Shown here piece by piece: positions 35,001-45,920 of a DNA stretch of 64,000 nucleotides (the first letter of the stretch is position 1; each line of letters opens with the position of its first letter). A program made the position numbers and the translations under genes. Location of the stretch: assembly GCA_002803225.1 (NCBI GenBank), contig NXFV01000610.1, positions 1 through 64,000 on the forward strand, read 5' to 3'. Below the pieces are notes generated by a model. That model was not told the origin of the DNA, made no database searches, and saw only the letters and a list, made by a program, of their open reading frames with translations. The DNA comes from Gamarada debralockiae. Its lineage: Eukaryota > Ascomycota > Leotiomycetes > Helotiales > Hyphodiscaceae.

Positions 35001-35119
35001 AGTCTGTGTGTGGTGAGTCTGGGATGACAACCAAGGTACTATATTGCCCAAATTGGAACTGTCAACATGTACGATGCGAGTTCTGTAAATTAGAGGAACA
35101 CAAGGAATGCCTCAGTTGA
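32096..35119 (+). CDS. Caspase-like (C14) protein with Zn2Cys6 finger and C-terminal zinc module, interrupted by in-frame TAA
   Basis: Five exons: 32096-32170, 32231-32390, 32450-32795, 32859-34956, 35003-35119. All phases agree, but a TAA at 33157-33159 divides the frame into a 293-residue caspase-like part and 637 further codons in the same frame. The first part has the p20-like fold: HVLLLSWEDDD, the histidine in VVYYAGHA (about residue 179) and the cysteine in LLLYDCCHSA (about 227). After the TAA come RRKTPIYSIL, which I recall from fungal caspase-like proteins, an NLS-like KKRKV, a strand-rich segment ending PVAVWNLLPDSPAY, and then a Zn2Cys6 cluster at 33874-33954 (C-x2-C-x6-C-x5-C-x2-C-x6-C). 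A long disordered region follows, then a last Cys/His module (C-x2-C-x11-C-P-x3-C-x-H-x-R-C-E-F-C). Either a nonsense-damaged gene or one producing a short caspase-only protein. Confidence 0.65.
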
Positions 35120-35994
35120 CCGCTAGAAGGGGATTAGGCATTAGGGAACACATTTTCAAGTCGCTTTCAATACAATTCTCTTGGAAAATTCATGACTTCG
35201 TCGTGAAATTAAAACTGCAATTCCTTAACAACATTAATTTTCTTATTGTCCGCGTCCAGCGTCCAAGTATTCGGCACAGGAATTCTTCTCCGAGGGAACC
35301 TGCAGATTCATGACTGGGGGTGACTGTTCGGTCAGAGGACCTTCTGGACGCCTCTGAGGGAACTATAAACCCTTGCCACGAGTTGCTGGAGGCACTCTAC
35401 CTGTATACAGTCATTAATAACGCTTTCTTACAGCTGTATCCAGCCGATCTGCGGAGTAAGTTTCTCCTGGGGTTCCCCGATATTCGATCGAAAAGTTTCA
35501 TTGACACTCTTCATCATTTTTATGTTCTTCTTCCTTACTTCCCGGTAAACTTGGTCTTAGGTGGGTGCAAGGCTAGCATGTGGCGATTATCGTAAGTCAG
35601 TGGGCCTTATTCGTCAGCCTTGTGCTACAGTTGTTTTGGAGATCGTCACGAGTTCCGACTGAGTACCTACATTTTAGCCAATGTTCGTAATTTGGGAGTG
35701 TTTAGGGTTAACTCAAGTTCTAAAATCTTTTTTTGTCGGCACTTGCATATGCTTAAAATTAAGCTTAAGACAAGTTGGGTGGGAGTGGGGTGGGATTGCT
35801 GTAGCTAAACCTCAACATAATTCCAAAGAACCACTAGACCGTGTTGTCCACGGCTCTCTCAATTGCTTTTCAAGGTCAGTTTCGGAATATATAGCGATGC
35901 TGAGGTGATCAATGAATTATTATGTATTATGAAAAGAACAAGTCACGGCGGTCCTCCCGCGTTCTACAAATGATTCTACAAATGAGTAACTCTC
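35120..35994. other. Intergenic, no supported gene
   Basis: Short frames only (35320-35595 +, 35620-35808 +), AT-rich near 35700-35780; nothing recognisable. Confidence 0.4.
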
Positions 35995-36430
35995 TTGATC
36001 CTCCGCCTTGGCCTCTCCCCTCAACTGATCACTCTTGTCATATCTCTATTGAAGATCCTCATACTACTTGGTAGCGCCAGCACTTTTGTCATTGCATACG
36101 ATACTCAACTTGACTTCAATACCCAAGTCGAGATTGAGACTCGCTCCCTCGACGGAATGTACCAACCTGCGTTAAAAGAAGGTTAGAATGTCACTCTTGG
36201 CATGGTGGCGATGAGAAGACGCAACTTAACTCCATGAAGAAGCCTTCGAGGCTTGTTTCCCTGGCATAACACTCAACCTCAGCAAATACCATGATGGGAA
36301 CCTTGATCGCCAACTTGCAGCAGACGATGTCTATGTGGATAGCATCATTCTGCAAACCGTTCTCGACTATCTACGATGGAAGGAGGAGGGTTCTCTGCTC
36401 CAGTACAAGTCTCTTGGATTCGAAGGTAAG
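35995..36430 (+). pseudogene. Decayed periplasmic-binding-protein-like (ABC solute-binding) gene
   Basis: The pieces read, in order: a hydrophobic leader, ETRSLDGMYQPALKEG, then (shifted frame) LWHGGDEKTQLNSM, then (shifted again) AFEACFPGITLNLSKYHDGN, LDRQLAADDVYVDSIILQT and DYLRWKEEGSLLQYKSLGFE. This order matches the N-terminal third of the fungal proteins that resemble bacterial Fe3+/polyamine ABC solute-binding proteins. A stop (TAG) right after LKEG, two frameshifts and loss of the rest mark it as dead. These fungal genes are thought to come from bacteria; I infer the same origin here. Confidence 0.6.
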
Positions 36431-36779
36431 TGCGCTCTTGCATTCGCTCGTTGCGGAACACTCACCAGATGTGCAATATTGATAGTCAATTTTCTCTCTC
36501 TTATGTTTCATATATAATTAGTAAGCTAGCCGCTCTTACTCAGTCGCTGATCACCCTCTGCCCACCCTCACCTTAGCAGCCTAAGGCTCCGCTATTAACA
36601 CGTACAATATGCTATTGTAACGGTAACCAAGTTTGATAAGTATTTGCTTGAGGTGAAAAGGGTCTCGAATGGCCCTCTGGGCTCGCGAAGAAAAGATTAG
36701 ATGAAAAGTACTTCGCAATGTGACACTACCTGGGGGCCTTGGGCTCAACAAGTATTTGGTTCGCAGCAGAACCTCAGGC

Positions 36780-36960
36780 AAGGTAACAATAATCACATAG
36801 CCGTGACGTGGCGGAGCCTGGGTAGACCCTAAGGAGCTAGGAGGACTCTAGCTAGTACAGAGGACTATATATATCTACGTACTTCTTCAGCGATAAGAGC
36901 TGGTACTCAACTCATACTTGATAGCCATTGCAACCCTCTGCGATATTATCAGGCCACTAA
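36780..36960. repeat. Possible solo LTR or LTR fragment
   Basis: A stretch with GACGTGGCGGAGCC, a TATATATA box near 36870 and an end GATATTATCA resembles fungal Copia LTRs. No partner LTR or target duplication was found. Confidence 0.25.
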
Positions 36961-37138
36961 TCCCAGGTACAAGAGTCAGTACCGAAGACCAACCTCAAGC
37001 CAACTCCTCCCCCTTTATTGTAAAGAAACTTGGAATTGACGTGTCAAATTAGGAGCAAAAAAGGCATAGAAAACTGTAAACTAAGGCAACATATCTTTTC
37101 CCACTCCAATTCTGCTTTAACGAGATACCATCATCTCC

Positions 37139-38314
37139 TCAATAGGCGTCCCACCACAAATGCTCTTTCAGCCACATGTACTTGACTCCTTCCCAGTCCA
37201 TTGCGACCGAGTTAGGACCAAGTGCTACCTCAGGGGGATCAGGATAGACCATATCTTTACTATCCTTATATATTGAATGGAACGGTATATTCGTCTGCCT
37301 GATCAGCGACCCGCAGCCGCAGTCCTCACAAGCCAGCCCTTTGATACTACCACGGTAGTACAACTCCTCGGCGTGGACCATAGCAACAATTTCCCGAGAA
37401 GTAATCCGAGTTTTAGGGTTCGGATCAAGCATTAAAAACGCGAGATCATTGACTGTAGCGCCATGGTCTATAAACTCATTATATTTGACCTTTTTCTGCC
37501 GCTTAAGACCCAGGTATTGGTGCCAGCAGCCCCACAGAAACCAGATCCACTGAACAAGTTTCATTGGGCAGCGGGAATAGGCTCGACAGTTGTCGATCTC
37601 CCGAAAATCGTAAAAGCGCTTAAGAGACCCAGAGGGGCCAACTAAGACAGTTGCGATCTCTAGAAGTATGCATCCTAGAGAGAATATATCGGCAGCTCGG
37701 CCACGACGATCGCCTGCGTCAACCTCAGGGGCCCAATACATCGGCGTTCCTCGTGGACCTAGGTTGAGGGTGGCAGTAGTTTCCTCGTCGAGTAGGTCCT
37801 TGGAGATGCCAAAGTCAGCAACCAGAACCTGGCCCTCTTTAATGAGGATATTTTCTGGTTTCAGATCTTTGTGCTTGACCCTCATCCCGTAGAGATAGTC
37901 AATTGCTTGGATAAGACACCCAGGCCACATTTGCATCGTGTTCCTCAGAGCATCTCTTTGCCCATTGTTGTCCATAGTATCCACATCTTCCAGATATTTC
38001 TTCATGTCGCAATCGGCTACTTGGAGCATGATTATAGAGAGGTTTTTTTCGTGCGTATACAGCTCTAGAATACGCACAATGTGGCGGTGATTGAGACGGC
38101 GGAGTATTCGTGCCTCATTGCTTGCCGTTTGAAGATTGTGCTCTCGATATCTATCGGAGATTCGAACCGTCTTTCTCGCAAATACTGCTCCCGGATTGCT
38201 TTTCCGCTCGACCTTATCAACAAATCCGTATCTCCCTTGACCGAGGAGGCCGAGGGAGATGTAAGGATCTCCCACAGGAAATTGGGACAGCGGATTTACT
38301 TGTGATGCCGACAT
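37139..38314 (-). CDS. Serine/threonine protein kinase
   Basis: An intronless frame of 391 residues from ATG at 38314. Kinase landmarks are complete in order: glycine loop LGQGRYGFV (residues 24-32), lysine in ARKTV (48), catalytic loop VKHKDLKPENIL (148-157, where the usual HRD is HKD), DFG (167-169), and GTPMYWAPE. The C-terminal tail has a Cys-rich patch (CEDCGCG) outside the kinase domain. Fungal genomes carry many such accessory kinases; the substrate is unknown. It stands alone in a repeat-rich region with pseudogenes on both sides. The lysine in HKD is a mild change expected to keep activity. Confidence 0.82.
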   Translation of the reverse strand: MSASQVNPLSQFPVGDPYISLGLLGQGRYGFVDKVERKSNPGAVFARKTVRISDRYREHNLQTASNEARILRRLNHRHIVRILELYTHEKNLSIIMLQVADCDMKKYLEDVDTMDNNGQRDALRNTMQMWPGCLIQAIDYLYGMRVKHKDLKPENILIKEGQVLVADFGISKDLLDEETTATLNLGPRGTPMYWAPEVDAGDRRGRAADIFSLGCILLEIATVLVGPSGSLKRFYDFREIDNCRAYSRCPMKLVQWIWFLWGCWHQYLGLKRQKKVKYNEFIDHGATVNDLAFLMLDPNPKTRITSREIVAMVHAEELYYRGSIKGLACEDCGCGSLIRQTNIPFHSIYKDSKDMVYPDPPEVALGPNSVAMDWEGVKYMWLKEHLWWDAY

Positions 38315-38898
38315 GTTAACAAGAGGAATGATGTTGCCGTGCTCCTGTATCAGAGTTTCTCAGCCCGAGATAATGTTGGAGGTGAGGTGTATTGAGTTTG
38401 TGGGCGGTTTGAAAAGTGTGCCTTGCGGCGCGGGATTCGCCATGAAGTATGCCTGGTGTGTTGGCAACATTTAAGGTTACGGCCAAGGAATGGCCGACTG
38501 CATGGCCGTAACACCAGAGAGCACTTTCGGTCATCCATTATCCACTGAACCGGGGTTGGAGTACCGACAGTATTCCATTATCGGGCCGGGCTCGAAAACA
38601 ACACCGGTCTCGTAGATACAATAATTTCTGATTCGACCAGTTGTCACTGGATACTTATTTCAGACCTATCAAAAAGTCTTTCTAAAGGAACGAAATAGCA
38701 CTTGTTGGCTGCTTTCAAGTTGGAAGCAGGTTCGGCAGAAAGGGTGGGTGAAAGTAGCGTAGTTGAGTCCATGCCGTGCCAGTGCAACGAATATGCCAGC
38801 TTTATTGGAGTGTATTCTGGCTCCCATAACACTAGCGGCCTATTTTGGCCGCAAGGAGCTAAAATAGGAAGCCTAATTTGCTGCTCAAGTTAACTCAG
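38315..38898. other. Intergenic with small inverted repeats
   Basis: No gene. A perfect 10-bp inverted repeat (GTTACGGCCA at 38476, complement at 38503-38512) and a GGCCTATTTTGGCC-type palindrome near 38837 are present. Confidence 0.4.
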
Positions 38899-39038
38899 GG
38901 CGTGCTCAAGAAGCCCAGGTCATGGCTCAGAATAGTTCAGGCTGTGCTGAGGATCTCTTCAGGTATGCTCAAGCTCCTCTCAGGTTTGCTCACGCGCGGC
39001 TCAGGCTAAAGCGGCGGTTGCTCACTAAACGGAACCAA
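38899..39038. repeat. Second copy of the GCTCAGG-subrepeat element
   Basis: Repeated GCTCAAG/GCTCAGG units at roughly 15-25 nt spacing, ending in a CTCAGGCTAAAGCGGCGGTTGCTCAC-like block. It resembles the inverted 2605-2697 region. Confidence 0.5.
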
Positions 39039-39104
39039 CATTATTGGTACTCACGAGGATTTTAGAGATATTGATGGGGCACACACGGGACTCTTTATCT
39101 TCGC

Positions 39105-39794
39105 ATGGTCCCATATCTGGAGCACCAACTACGTCAACTCAACAAATGCGTCGAAGGAATATACCACTATCTCAAACCAGAGTTCAAGGACAAATTGGAG
39201 CTTACTTATCCGAATGATGACAATGCGGTTTTGTATCAGTCCAAACCCCATGTGAGTTTCCCAAGGAAATTGAGGTCCTACCTAGAGAACTGACTTCATT
39301 CAATAGCCTCAAGCAATACGGATACTCCTGGATTGAGGCCTTGCTCGCCCAAAAATCCGCGATGGGTTCGCCGTACAACCACACCTACAACCCTGATCAG
39401 CACATCCAACGGCATCTACGCAAACACTTTCATATCCTCAGTCGAAGCGAAGCCATCCTCGCCGCTGGATATTTCCTACCCTACCAAAGGCAAATTCGCG
39501 AGTTGGCCTCAGACATGCGCCATCCACACAAAGGCACCTCACCCGGAGAGTGCCAAGTTACTCCGCAACTACCTACTGAGTGAGGGGTATCATAACGCAA
39601 CTGGATCGTGGAGCGCTAGTCGTGATACTCCATCCCCTGCTAGCTTCCCATCTATCTTTGAGATGAATGGGACGGATCCGAAGAAGTTTAGTCAGTGGAC
39701 GATGGATAGGCCTGCTGTTGGGCGATTACGATTCTTCACTGAAGATAGACTTGGAACTGCTCAGGGCTTGCCTCCACTGATCGACGATATTTGA
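39105..39794 (+). pseudogene. Unknown coding relic in several frames
   Basis: Three plus-strand pieces look coding but do not join in one frame: 39105-39250 (YLEHQLRQLNKCVEG, YLKPEFKDKLELTYPND), about 39310-39400 (QYGYSWIEALLAQ) and about 39540-39794 (HPESAKLLRNYLLSEGY, FSQWTMDRPAVGRLRFFTED). I do not recognise the family. Part could be spliced, but a frame change within 39470-39540 has no obvious intron, so I call it a likely pseudogene. Confidence 0.3.
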
Positions 39795-39976
39795 TGAAAA
39801 GAACGAAATCCAGCAACACGTAAATAATAAAGGAACGAGATGCGTCACTTAAATCGCCACTTGGGTTGATGAGGCTCACAGTGATGGGAAGTCTTTATAA
39901 CATCTGGTGGGTGGATGTTTTTTGGTGTATATATTTAAGACATGATGAATAACCGATTGTTGATGGTAGTTCTTTA

Positions 39977-41548
39977 TCAGATCTTCATATTCCACTTCCA
40001 CTGATACTCTAGACAGGCCCATCTCGCCATCACAAAGCTGGCTAGAGACAAGACAAGGATTCCACCAAAGGACGCGACGAGCCCAGTTCCTCCAATTGTC
40101 GGCAACAGTTCTCCCCCAACCGGTATACAGATCAATGTTCTAAATTCTCTTAATCAGCATTTCTTCCTTGTCTCACTCTCTCACTTCTAGTCCTTGCCTC
40201 TAACTCTACTCATGAAGACAAACTTACGCAAAAGCCACAACAGAATAACTCGTCCCATAAAATTGTCCGTACTCATCCGCCTTACACAATTGTCCGATGC
40301 ACACGGGAGCCATGCTGATGATGCTTCCACTACCGAAGCCGAAAAGAGGAGCAAAGATATAGAAGAGGACTACGTGATTTCCAACTGGTAGCCAAATCGC
40401 GAAGGTCACGATCAGAGACCAGGTTAAAGTTAGAATCATGGTATTGAAGCGGCCGTAGCGGTCGGAAATATAACCTGAGAAGGAACGCCCGAATGCAGAA
40501 CCGCTGTCTACGGTTAGCTATGGAGGCCTAAGTTTTTTGGATTTCAGATGAGAAATGAGAGATTGAGGGACGCTCACGCATTGAGAATGGCGATAATGTT
40601 GAAGGTTGTCTGGTTGCTGAAGCCTTGACCAAGGGCATATGTCGGCAGTAATCCCAATGCTCCAAACAGTACAAACTCGAAGCCTGCTCATTTTTCAGTA
40701 CTGAACTATTCAAGAGATGAGGAGCTGGACTCACATGACACCCCTATTGTGCACCACGAGAACCTCGCATCTAGAAAACATTTCAAATCGACGGCCCCTC
40801 CATTCTTTCTGGGCGGCAATCTCCCTCTGATACACAAATTGCCAATCACCATCAACACCAACACTATCAGAGCCACGAGTCTGATAGACCACGCCCAACT
40901 CAAATGTTCGAAAATCGGTTTCAATATCAATGGAAACGCAATCCCTCCTACACTACTCCCGACAAACGCGATTCCGCTTGCCATTCCTCTCTTCCTCTCG
41001 AACCAGTGGGCCACAACCGCCAAGGCGGTCGTCGTCAAGAACGCCGAGCTCCCACCACTCAACACTCCGTACACCAGCATGAAATGCCAATATAACCTAC
41101 ACTGCGCCAAAAGTATTAAACTAACCACGTAGACCACACTTCCGACAGCAATCAAGCCTCGCGGTCCGTACCGATCAAACATTGGCCCAATCTGGACACC
41201 GAGAAAGAGGTTGAGGAAGACGTTGACGGCGGCTATCCAGCCTACATCTCGGGTGGTGTAGGATGAGAGTTGATGTTCCTGCCAGTAGGCTTGGAAGAGT
41301 CCGACAGATGAGATGAGGCCGAAAGTACCGGAGATTATGGAGAAGGATCCAGCGACGACGAGCCAAGCTTTCAGTCCGCCTTCGGGGAAGGTGTAGTCTG
41401 CTCGGGAGCGAGAAGTTGTGCTAATTTCTAGCGATTGAAAGAGGGTGCCTGGTTCTCCTCGTTGTTCCAAGTCTTGAGTGACATGCTGCGGGGAGGCGGC
41501 GGGGTTTGTGGAGGGTTCGTGGACGCTTGTAAGGGCATCACGAGCCAT
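39977..41548 (-). CDS. MFS transporter, monocarboxylate-porter (MCT) type
   Basis: Four exons: 40735-41548, 40578-40683, 40228-40503, 39977-40139; 452 residues with consistent phases. A polar N-terminus (MARDALTSVHEPSTN) is followed by PEGGLKAWLVVAGSF, the classical MCT opening, and about 12 membrane helices; FDRYGPRG and SDRYGRFN sit in the A-motif-like loops after helices 2 and 8. Such transporters carry monocarboxylates or riboflavin-like substrates; the actual substrate is unknown. The start of this gene and its upstream 650 bp are duplicated at 47.6-48.3 kb. Reading starts at the ATG at 41548; the frame is open upstream without another ATG. Confidence 0.85.
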
Positions 41549-42215
41549 CGTTGCTTGGGCGAGTCGTGGAGATGAGGAGTCAGAATCTATGCCTTGGAAT
41601 TTGGGATGAAAGAAGCTCAATATATCCGAAATTTTGACGTTGTTGACGAAATACTTCACCGGAAGTTAGAGCTTCACACGTGGGGTATGAAGGAAGAGTC
41701 ATCTGCCGTGACGATGTGCGGGAAACTAGACTTGTCCGAGGGTAAAACGCATTAGCAACCCACCGGAGCTGCAAGCCAATGTTACACTGGCGTACTTCTT
41801 ACATGACAAGAACTGTTAGTAAGACGAAATAGGTTATGGTATCCCAATGTATATGCATGAGCTTGAAAACTTTGGCGAGATCTCGAGATTCCACCCCACT
41901 CTTGATAGCGCCCAGCTTTTGATTACGGAGCAACTATCCTCTGGCTTGTCAAACGCTTCAGGAATACACTGCGTGAAATACGAATTTCAAATAGGATTCA
42001 TATAAGGACGCTCTTTTCCTGGCATCGCTTGCAATTTGACTCAAGCCCAACACCCCTTTGCATGCGTTGTGTTTTACCTCTTGATGGGAAACTCGAACCT
42101 TTCTTCGCAGTCAATAGACAAAGAATAAAAACAAGGCACTTTCTGCAGAAGTTCTAACACCTCCTTTTGTATACACTTCTGGGTGGATGGGAAGTTGCGT
42201 GCTATGAAAGACAGA
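41455..42215. repeat. Segmental duplication copy A (MFS 5' end plus upstream region)
   Basis: This segment is similar, in the same orientation, to 47562-48318. Matches include GCAAGCCAATGTTACACTGG, TTCTTACATGACAAGAACTG and the first 30 or so codons of the MFS gene. Identity appears roughly 75-80 percent by eye. Confidence 0.75.
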
Positions 42216-42624
42216 GCAATGTCCAAGATCATATAAGTGTTAATAGAGAGCCGAATCTATATGCGAGGATAAGCATTCTCATACCCATAAAATGAATTGC
42301 ATGATTTATCGTGCAATGACTAATCATTAAATTTATTCCTAAGGACGAAAGATGGTACAGTACCAACTGTCAGAACCATCACGAATTCTATGCCAAAAGT
42401 TCCCACACGGCTTCCAGCACGCTATTCCAACCCTTGCTTTTCTACCCACAATATTTGGAATGCTATTTGTAGTCACTGATTTTGACCATCTGGTCGGGGT
42501 CGACGGTTGCACAACGGGATGTCCGTTACACCTATTCCTATATTGACGATGCGGTGTCTCTCGTGCTCCTCTAATTCAACTTCTCTTGTCTATAATTGCT
42601 TCACACACTGTCTGTTACCTTCTT
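42216..42624. other. Intergenic, no supported gene
   Basis: Nothing recognisable; a 64-codon plus-strand frame at 42352-42546 has no features. Confidence 0.35.
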
Positions 42625-43330
42625 CTACTCCCTGGGAAACCGAATCATAGATGCAGTGCCCGGTTCCGTGAGTGCGGGATCACTCCTATCCTCAAACCCA
42701 AACTTTTGGTAAAGGCCCTTGCCCTTCTTACTGGCGTCGATATAGGCCACGACACCAGCCTCATCGGCGCGATCACATCCCCACTTGACGATCATCGAAC
42801 CCGCCCCTCGACGTTCCCATTGCGGGTGGGTGGCAAGCATGTCCAGATCTAGAAGTGGGTCAGTGAGTTTCGAATACGTCAAATTGATCGTCTTCTTCTA
42901 TCGGAAGAGAACGTTGGGGGAAATGTCTCTTACAATAATTCGGCCGCCCGTCACAGACGCGCTCTCTTTCGTTGTCCAGGCAGTACACATACCGACTAGC
43001 CTCCTCGGGCACGGTATCCTTACACCACGGGGGGAAGCGGCTGCCTCGCGTCTCAGCCATGGCCAGGTCCCATTTACCGTATGCAATCAGCCGATTGTCG
43101 GCGGCCGTGTCGACCACCTTAAGGTAATGCTGGTAGGGTTTCTGGTGCAGGTCCGCCCGGTTGGCGGCGTCCCACCAGGCGCGACACGTCGGCGTATCGG
43201 GCCAGATCTTGGAAAAGTTCGGCGAGTAGAGGCTGTCATACCAGAGCGTGGTGATGGCGGGGATGTCCTCGTCAATGACGGGTAGGAGGATGAGAGTTGA
43301 TGAACTCGCCGTCGCCGCTGTACTGCCCAT
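42625..43330 (-). CDS. GNAT-family N-acetyltransferase
   Basis: Two exons, 42934-43330 and 42625-42848; 206 residues. The join in phase 1 yields PNYYLDMLATHPQWERRGAGSMIVKWG, a standard GNAT acetyl-CoA-binding segment with the QxxGxG/A-like ERRGAG loop, followed by AYIDASKKGKGLYQKFGFED. The N-terminal half (PAITTLWYDSLYSPNFSKIWPDT) matches the fungal small-molecule or peptide acetyltransferase group. Substrate unknown. Unspliced, the first half runs into a different frame and hides the domain. Confidence 0.82.
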
Positions 43331-45920
43331 GATCGTCGCCTGCTTAGATAGTTGATTAAATATACGTAGAGCTGCTGTTACAGCGGAAAGTCTGTTGACA
43401 GTTCAGCTTTTGTATCTTTAGGGGATAAAATATTATAATCATGATTACTAATCACTTCTTGGCCTCGGCAATTCAATAACCATAACATCCTTAGCCTGCC
43501 TTTTGTTGTTGAGATCATTGCCTTAGGAGTCAGGCACAGACATCCACATGAGCTCATTATGTAACCCTTAAGATAGCTTTCTCCTACTTCAGTTTCAAGA
43601 ATCAAGTCGTCAACTCCAACATATTGCAACACCTTTCAACCTTATATTATGGCATCTAAGGTAAATGGGTGCATGACAACTGCTCAACTGAAAGCGAACT
43701 CTCAGCTCTTTAGGCCAAAGACTGGAAAGCTAACTAGACTCCCAAGTCTAAAGACTCTAATTCAATGCAGATCGCCAAGTGTGCCGCATCTTAACGGATG
43801 GTATAATAGGAGACTCGAATCGTAGACTAAAGCCGGACTATGCCGACTCGGATCAAATCTCGAGCGGGAAGTCTAATCCTAAAAGTCCGCAAGATCGGAG
43901 GCAATAGCGTCGGGACACTGGACTTCGTCCTTGTACCCGGGAATGGCGTAAGTTAAAGAACTCCATGCTGTATTCTAGTGAAAAAGGATCTCTGAGTACT
44001 ATAGGTGAGACTCTATGGACTCAGCCTGTCTCGGATGCGCATCTTGCTGGTACACTGCAAGGAAATGCATTGCGACTGTATAGCGCCCTCTCAATCGTTC
44101 ATGCCAACCCCGCTATTAGACATGAATGGTACAACTGAAGCACTGTCTGACGTCAGGCTGGTTGAATCCCTTCCATTGTATGAATTCGATGTCCGAGCGA
44201 TCTGAATTTGAGCGTACCAGGATCGTCCTACAGTGTTGTATTCATCGACAGGAACTCTGGTTCGGTTAGTGTGGCATGGATAGTCACTGGCTCAATTCTC
44301 GCTCTAATTGCCAAATCCACCAATCATCTGTCAAGGTAGCATGACCAAGTCGTGCTATTTTACAATCTGATTGGCTCATTTGTGATCCTTCATCGATAGC
44401 CGAAGTAGAAAATCGAAATTCCAGTCCACAGGAACTCCCTCTTTTATAATTTGGACATGCGGGTGCGTATTCGAAAACTGAAAGTCGCCGTTGGTCGTGC
44501 CACCAATAGCCGCCTAGGACTGAAAATTGAAGGTCGAAAATCGGAATTCCAGTTCGTAGGAACTCACACCCTTCGTCACTTGTATGTCCGTGCGTATCTG
44601 AAAAATGGAACTGAGGCGGCTAGGATATTGGATCCGCATTGCTTTTCTGTCGATTATGGGCATCGGCGTTGGGTTGGCACTCTGCTGTGCTTCTATAGCG
44701 CAGTCATTTTCTTTTCGATATCTTCCAGAATGAATTTTTGTATACCCAATTGGATGTGCGAATTTGGATTTTCGCTGGCTTCCTTCCTGCTGCCACGTGC
44801 TAACCTTCAACTTACGTACGTATAGTCGCTCGGGATGAGCGGTCACTTGGAGTGCATTGTCACGTGAAGAAATGAAATCAAATTTTTGTTCCATGTCGCA
44901 GGGTCAAGCCCAAGCAGGACTCTCACCACTACCATAAAGCCTAGGACGATTGTCCTGTCATAGGTGATTAGGTAGGACACCGTTCCTGTGACAGGAGAGG
45001 CCCTAGTGTGCTGAGCGTGCTGGGTGTGCAGTCCTAGACTCGACAAATCGGAAGGGATTAATCACATGACGAAACAGTTTGTCTCCCTAACTAAGGACAC
45101 AAGGTATCGTTTGTGACAATCTGGCGTGGCAGAGATATTGAAGGTAGTGAAGATTCATATGGTTGGAGGTATGGTGATAGACTCAGAGCTAGGTTTCAAA
45201 GGTCATTATTTGGGAAACTGATGCATTCTACAGATACATCAAATTGAGAGAAACATGAAACTCAACCCTTGCAGCCGAGGAGGGCCTGTCACCCATATCC
45301 GCAGTTTGGGCCACATGCATTAATGATAGACAGTACCACCATCCCTTGCCTCTCCTTCGAATCGCTGCCGTGCATGAGCCTGAAAATCAGCACGATTATA
45401 GAATGGTTGAGCTACATCCAAAGTTGACAAGTCAGTTGAACACAGCGTAAAAAGTTTGTAGCGAACAAGCACCCTGCCGCTATCTTCGAAGTCACTTCGC
45501 ATATCGCTCCAGATGTCTTTGCGAACGATGTTCGTCTTGGAGACGACATCGTCAGCGAATCCACAGGCACTCACGGTGGTGTGGGACTTTGGAAAGATGG
45601 GAAAGGATGGAAATTTTTAGCGGACTGGCTCACTTGACAAGCCACCGCCGGTTCTGCTGCGACAGGCCATAAGATGCAAGCTACGAAGTACGCTGGACAG
45701 GTTCGTGCGTCTTTTGCGTCCTTGACATAATCGTGGACCAACTGACCCACTAATTTTTACGGCTTCGCCTAATTAGTGGGCCAGTCTTCCCTGAGATCTG
45801 TACTAAAATTACCGCTTCTGGTTTTGTGAGTCCTTGACATAATTGGGCTCCCTTCTTCTGTGACATTATTTCCGATTCAAATGGGATCTATATTGGCGTC
45901 CTGTTGCCTGTTTGGCCTAA
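43331..45920. other. Long intergenic stretch, no supported gene
   Basis: Contains a tandem duplication (44409-44665) and a hairpin near 45742-45784. A minus-strand frame at 45320-45574 (RYKLFTLCSTDLS, YNRADFQAHARQRFEG) looks somewhat protein-like and might be the last exon of a small gene, but I could not find a matching start. Confidence 0.4.
44409..44665 (+). repeat. Diverged tandem duplication, period about 128 nt
   Basis: AAAATCGAAATTCCAGT at 44409 and AAAATCGGAATTCCAGT at 44537 open two similar blocks that both continue with AGGAACTC and later a GTGCGTAT block. Confidence 0.45.

Noticed and set aside
45320..45574. 84-codon minus-strand ORF that looks weakly protein-like
   Set aside because: No start codon, splice partner or family match found; kept only as a remark in the intergenic entry.
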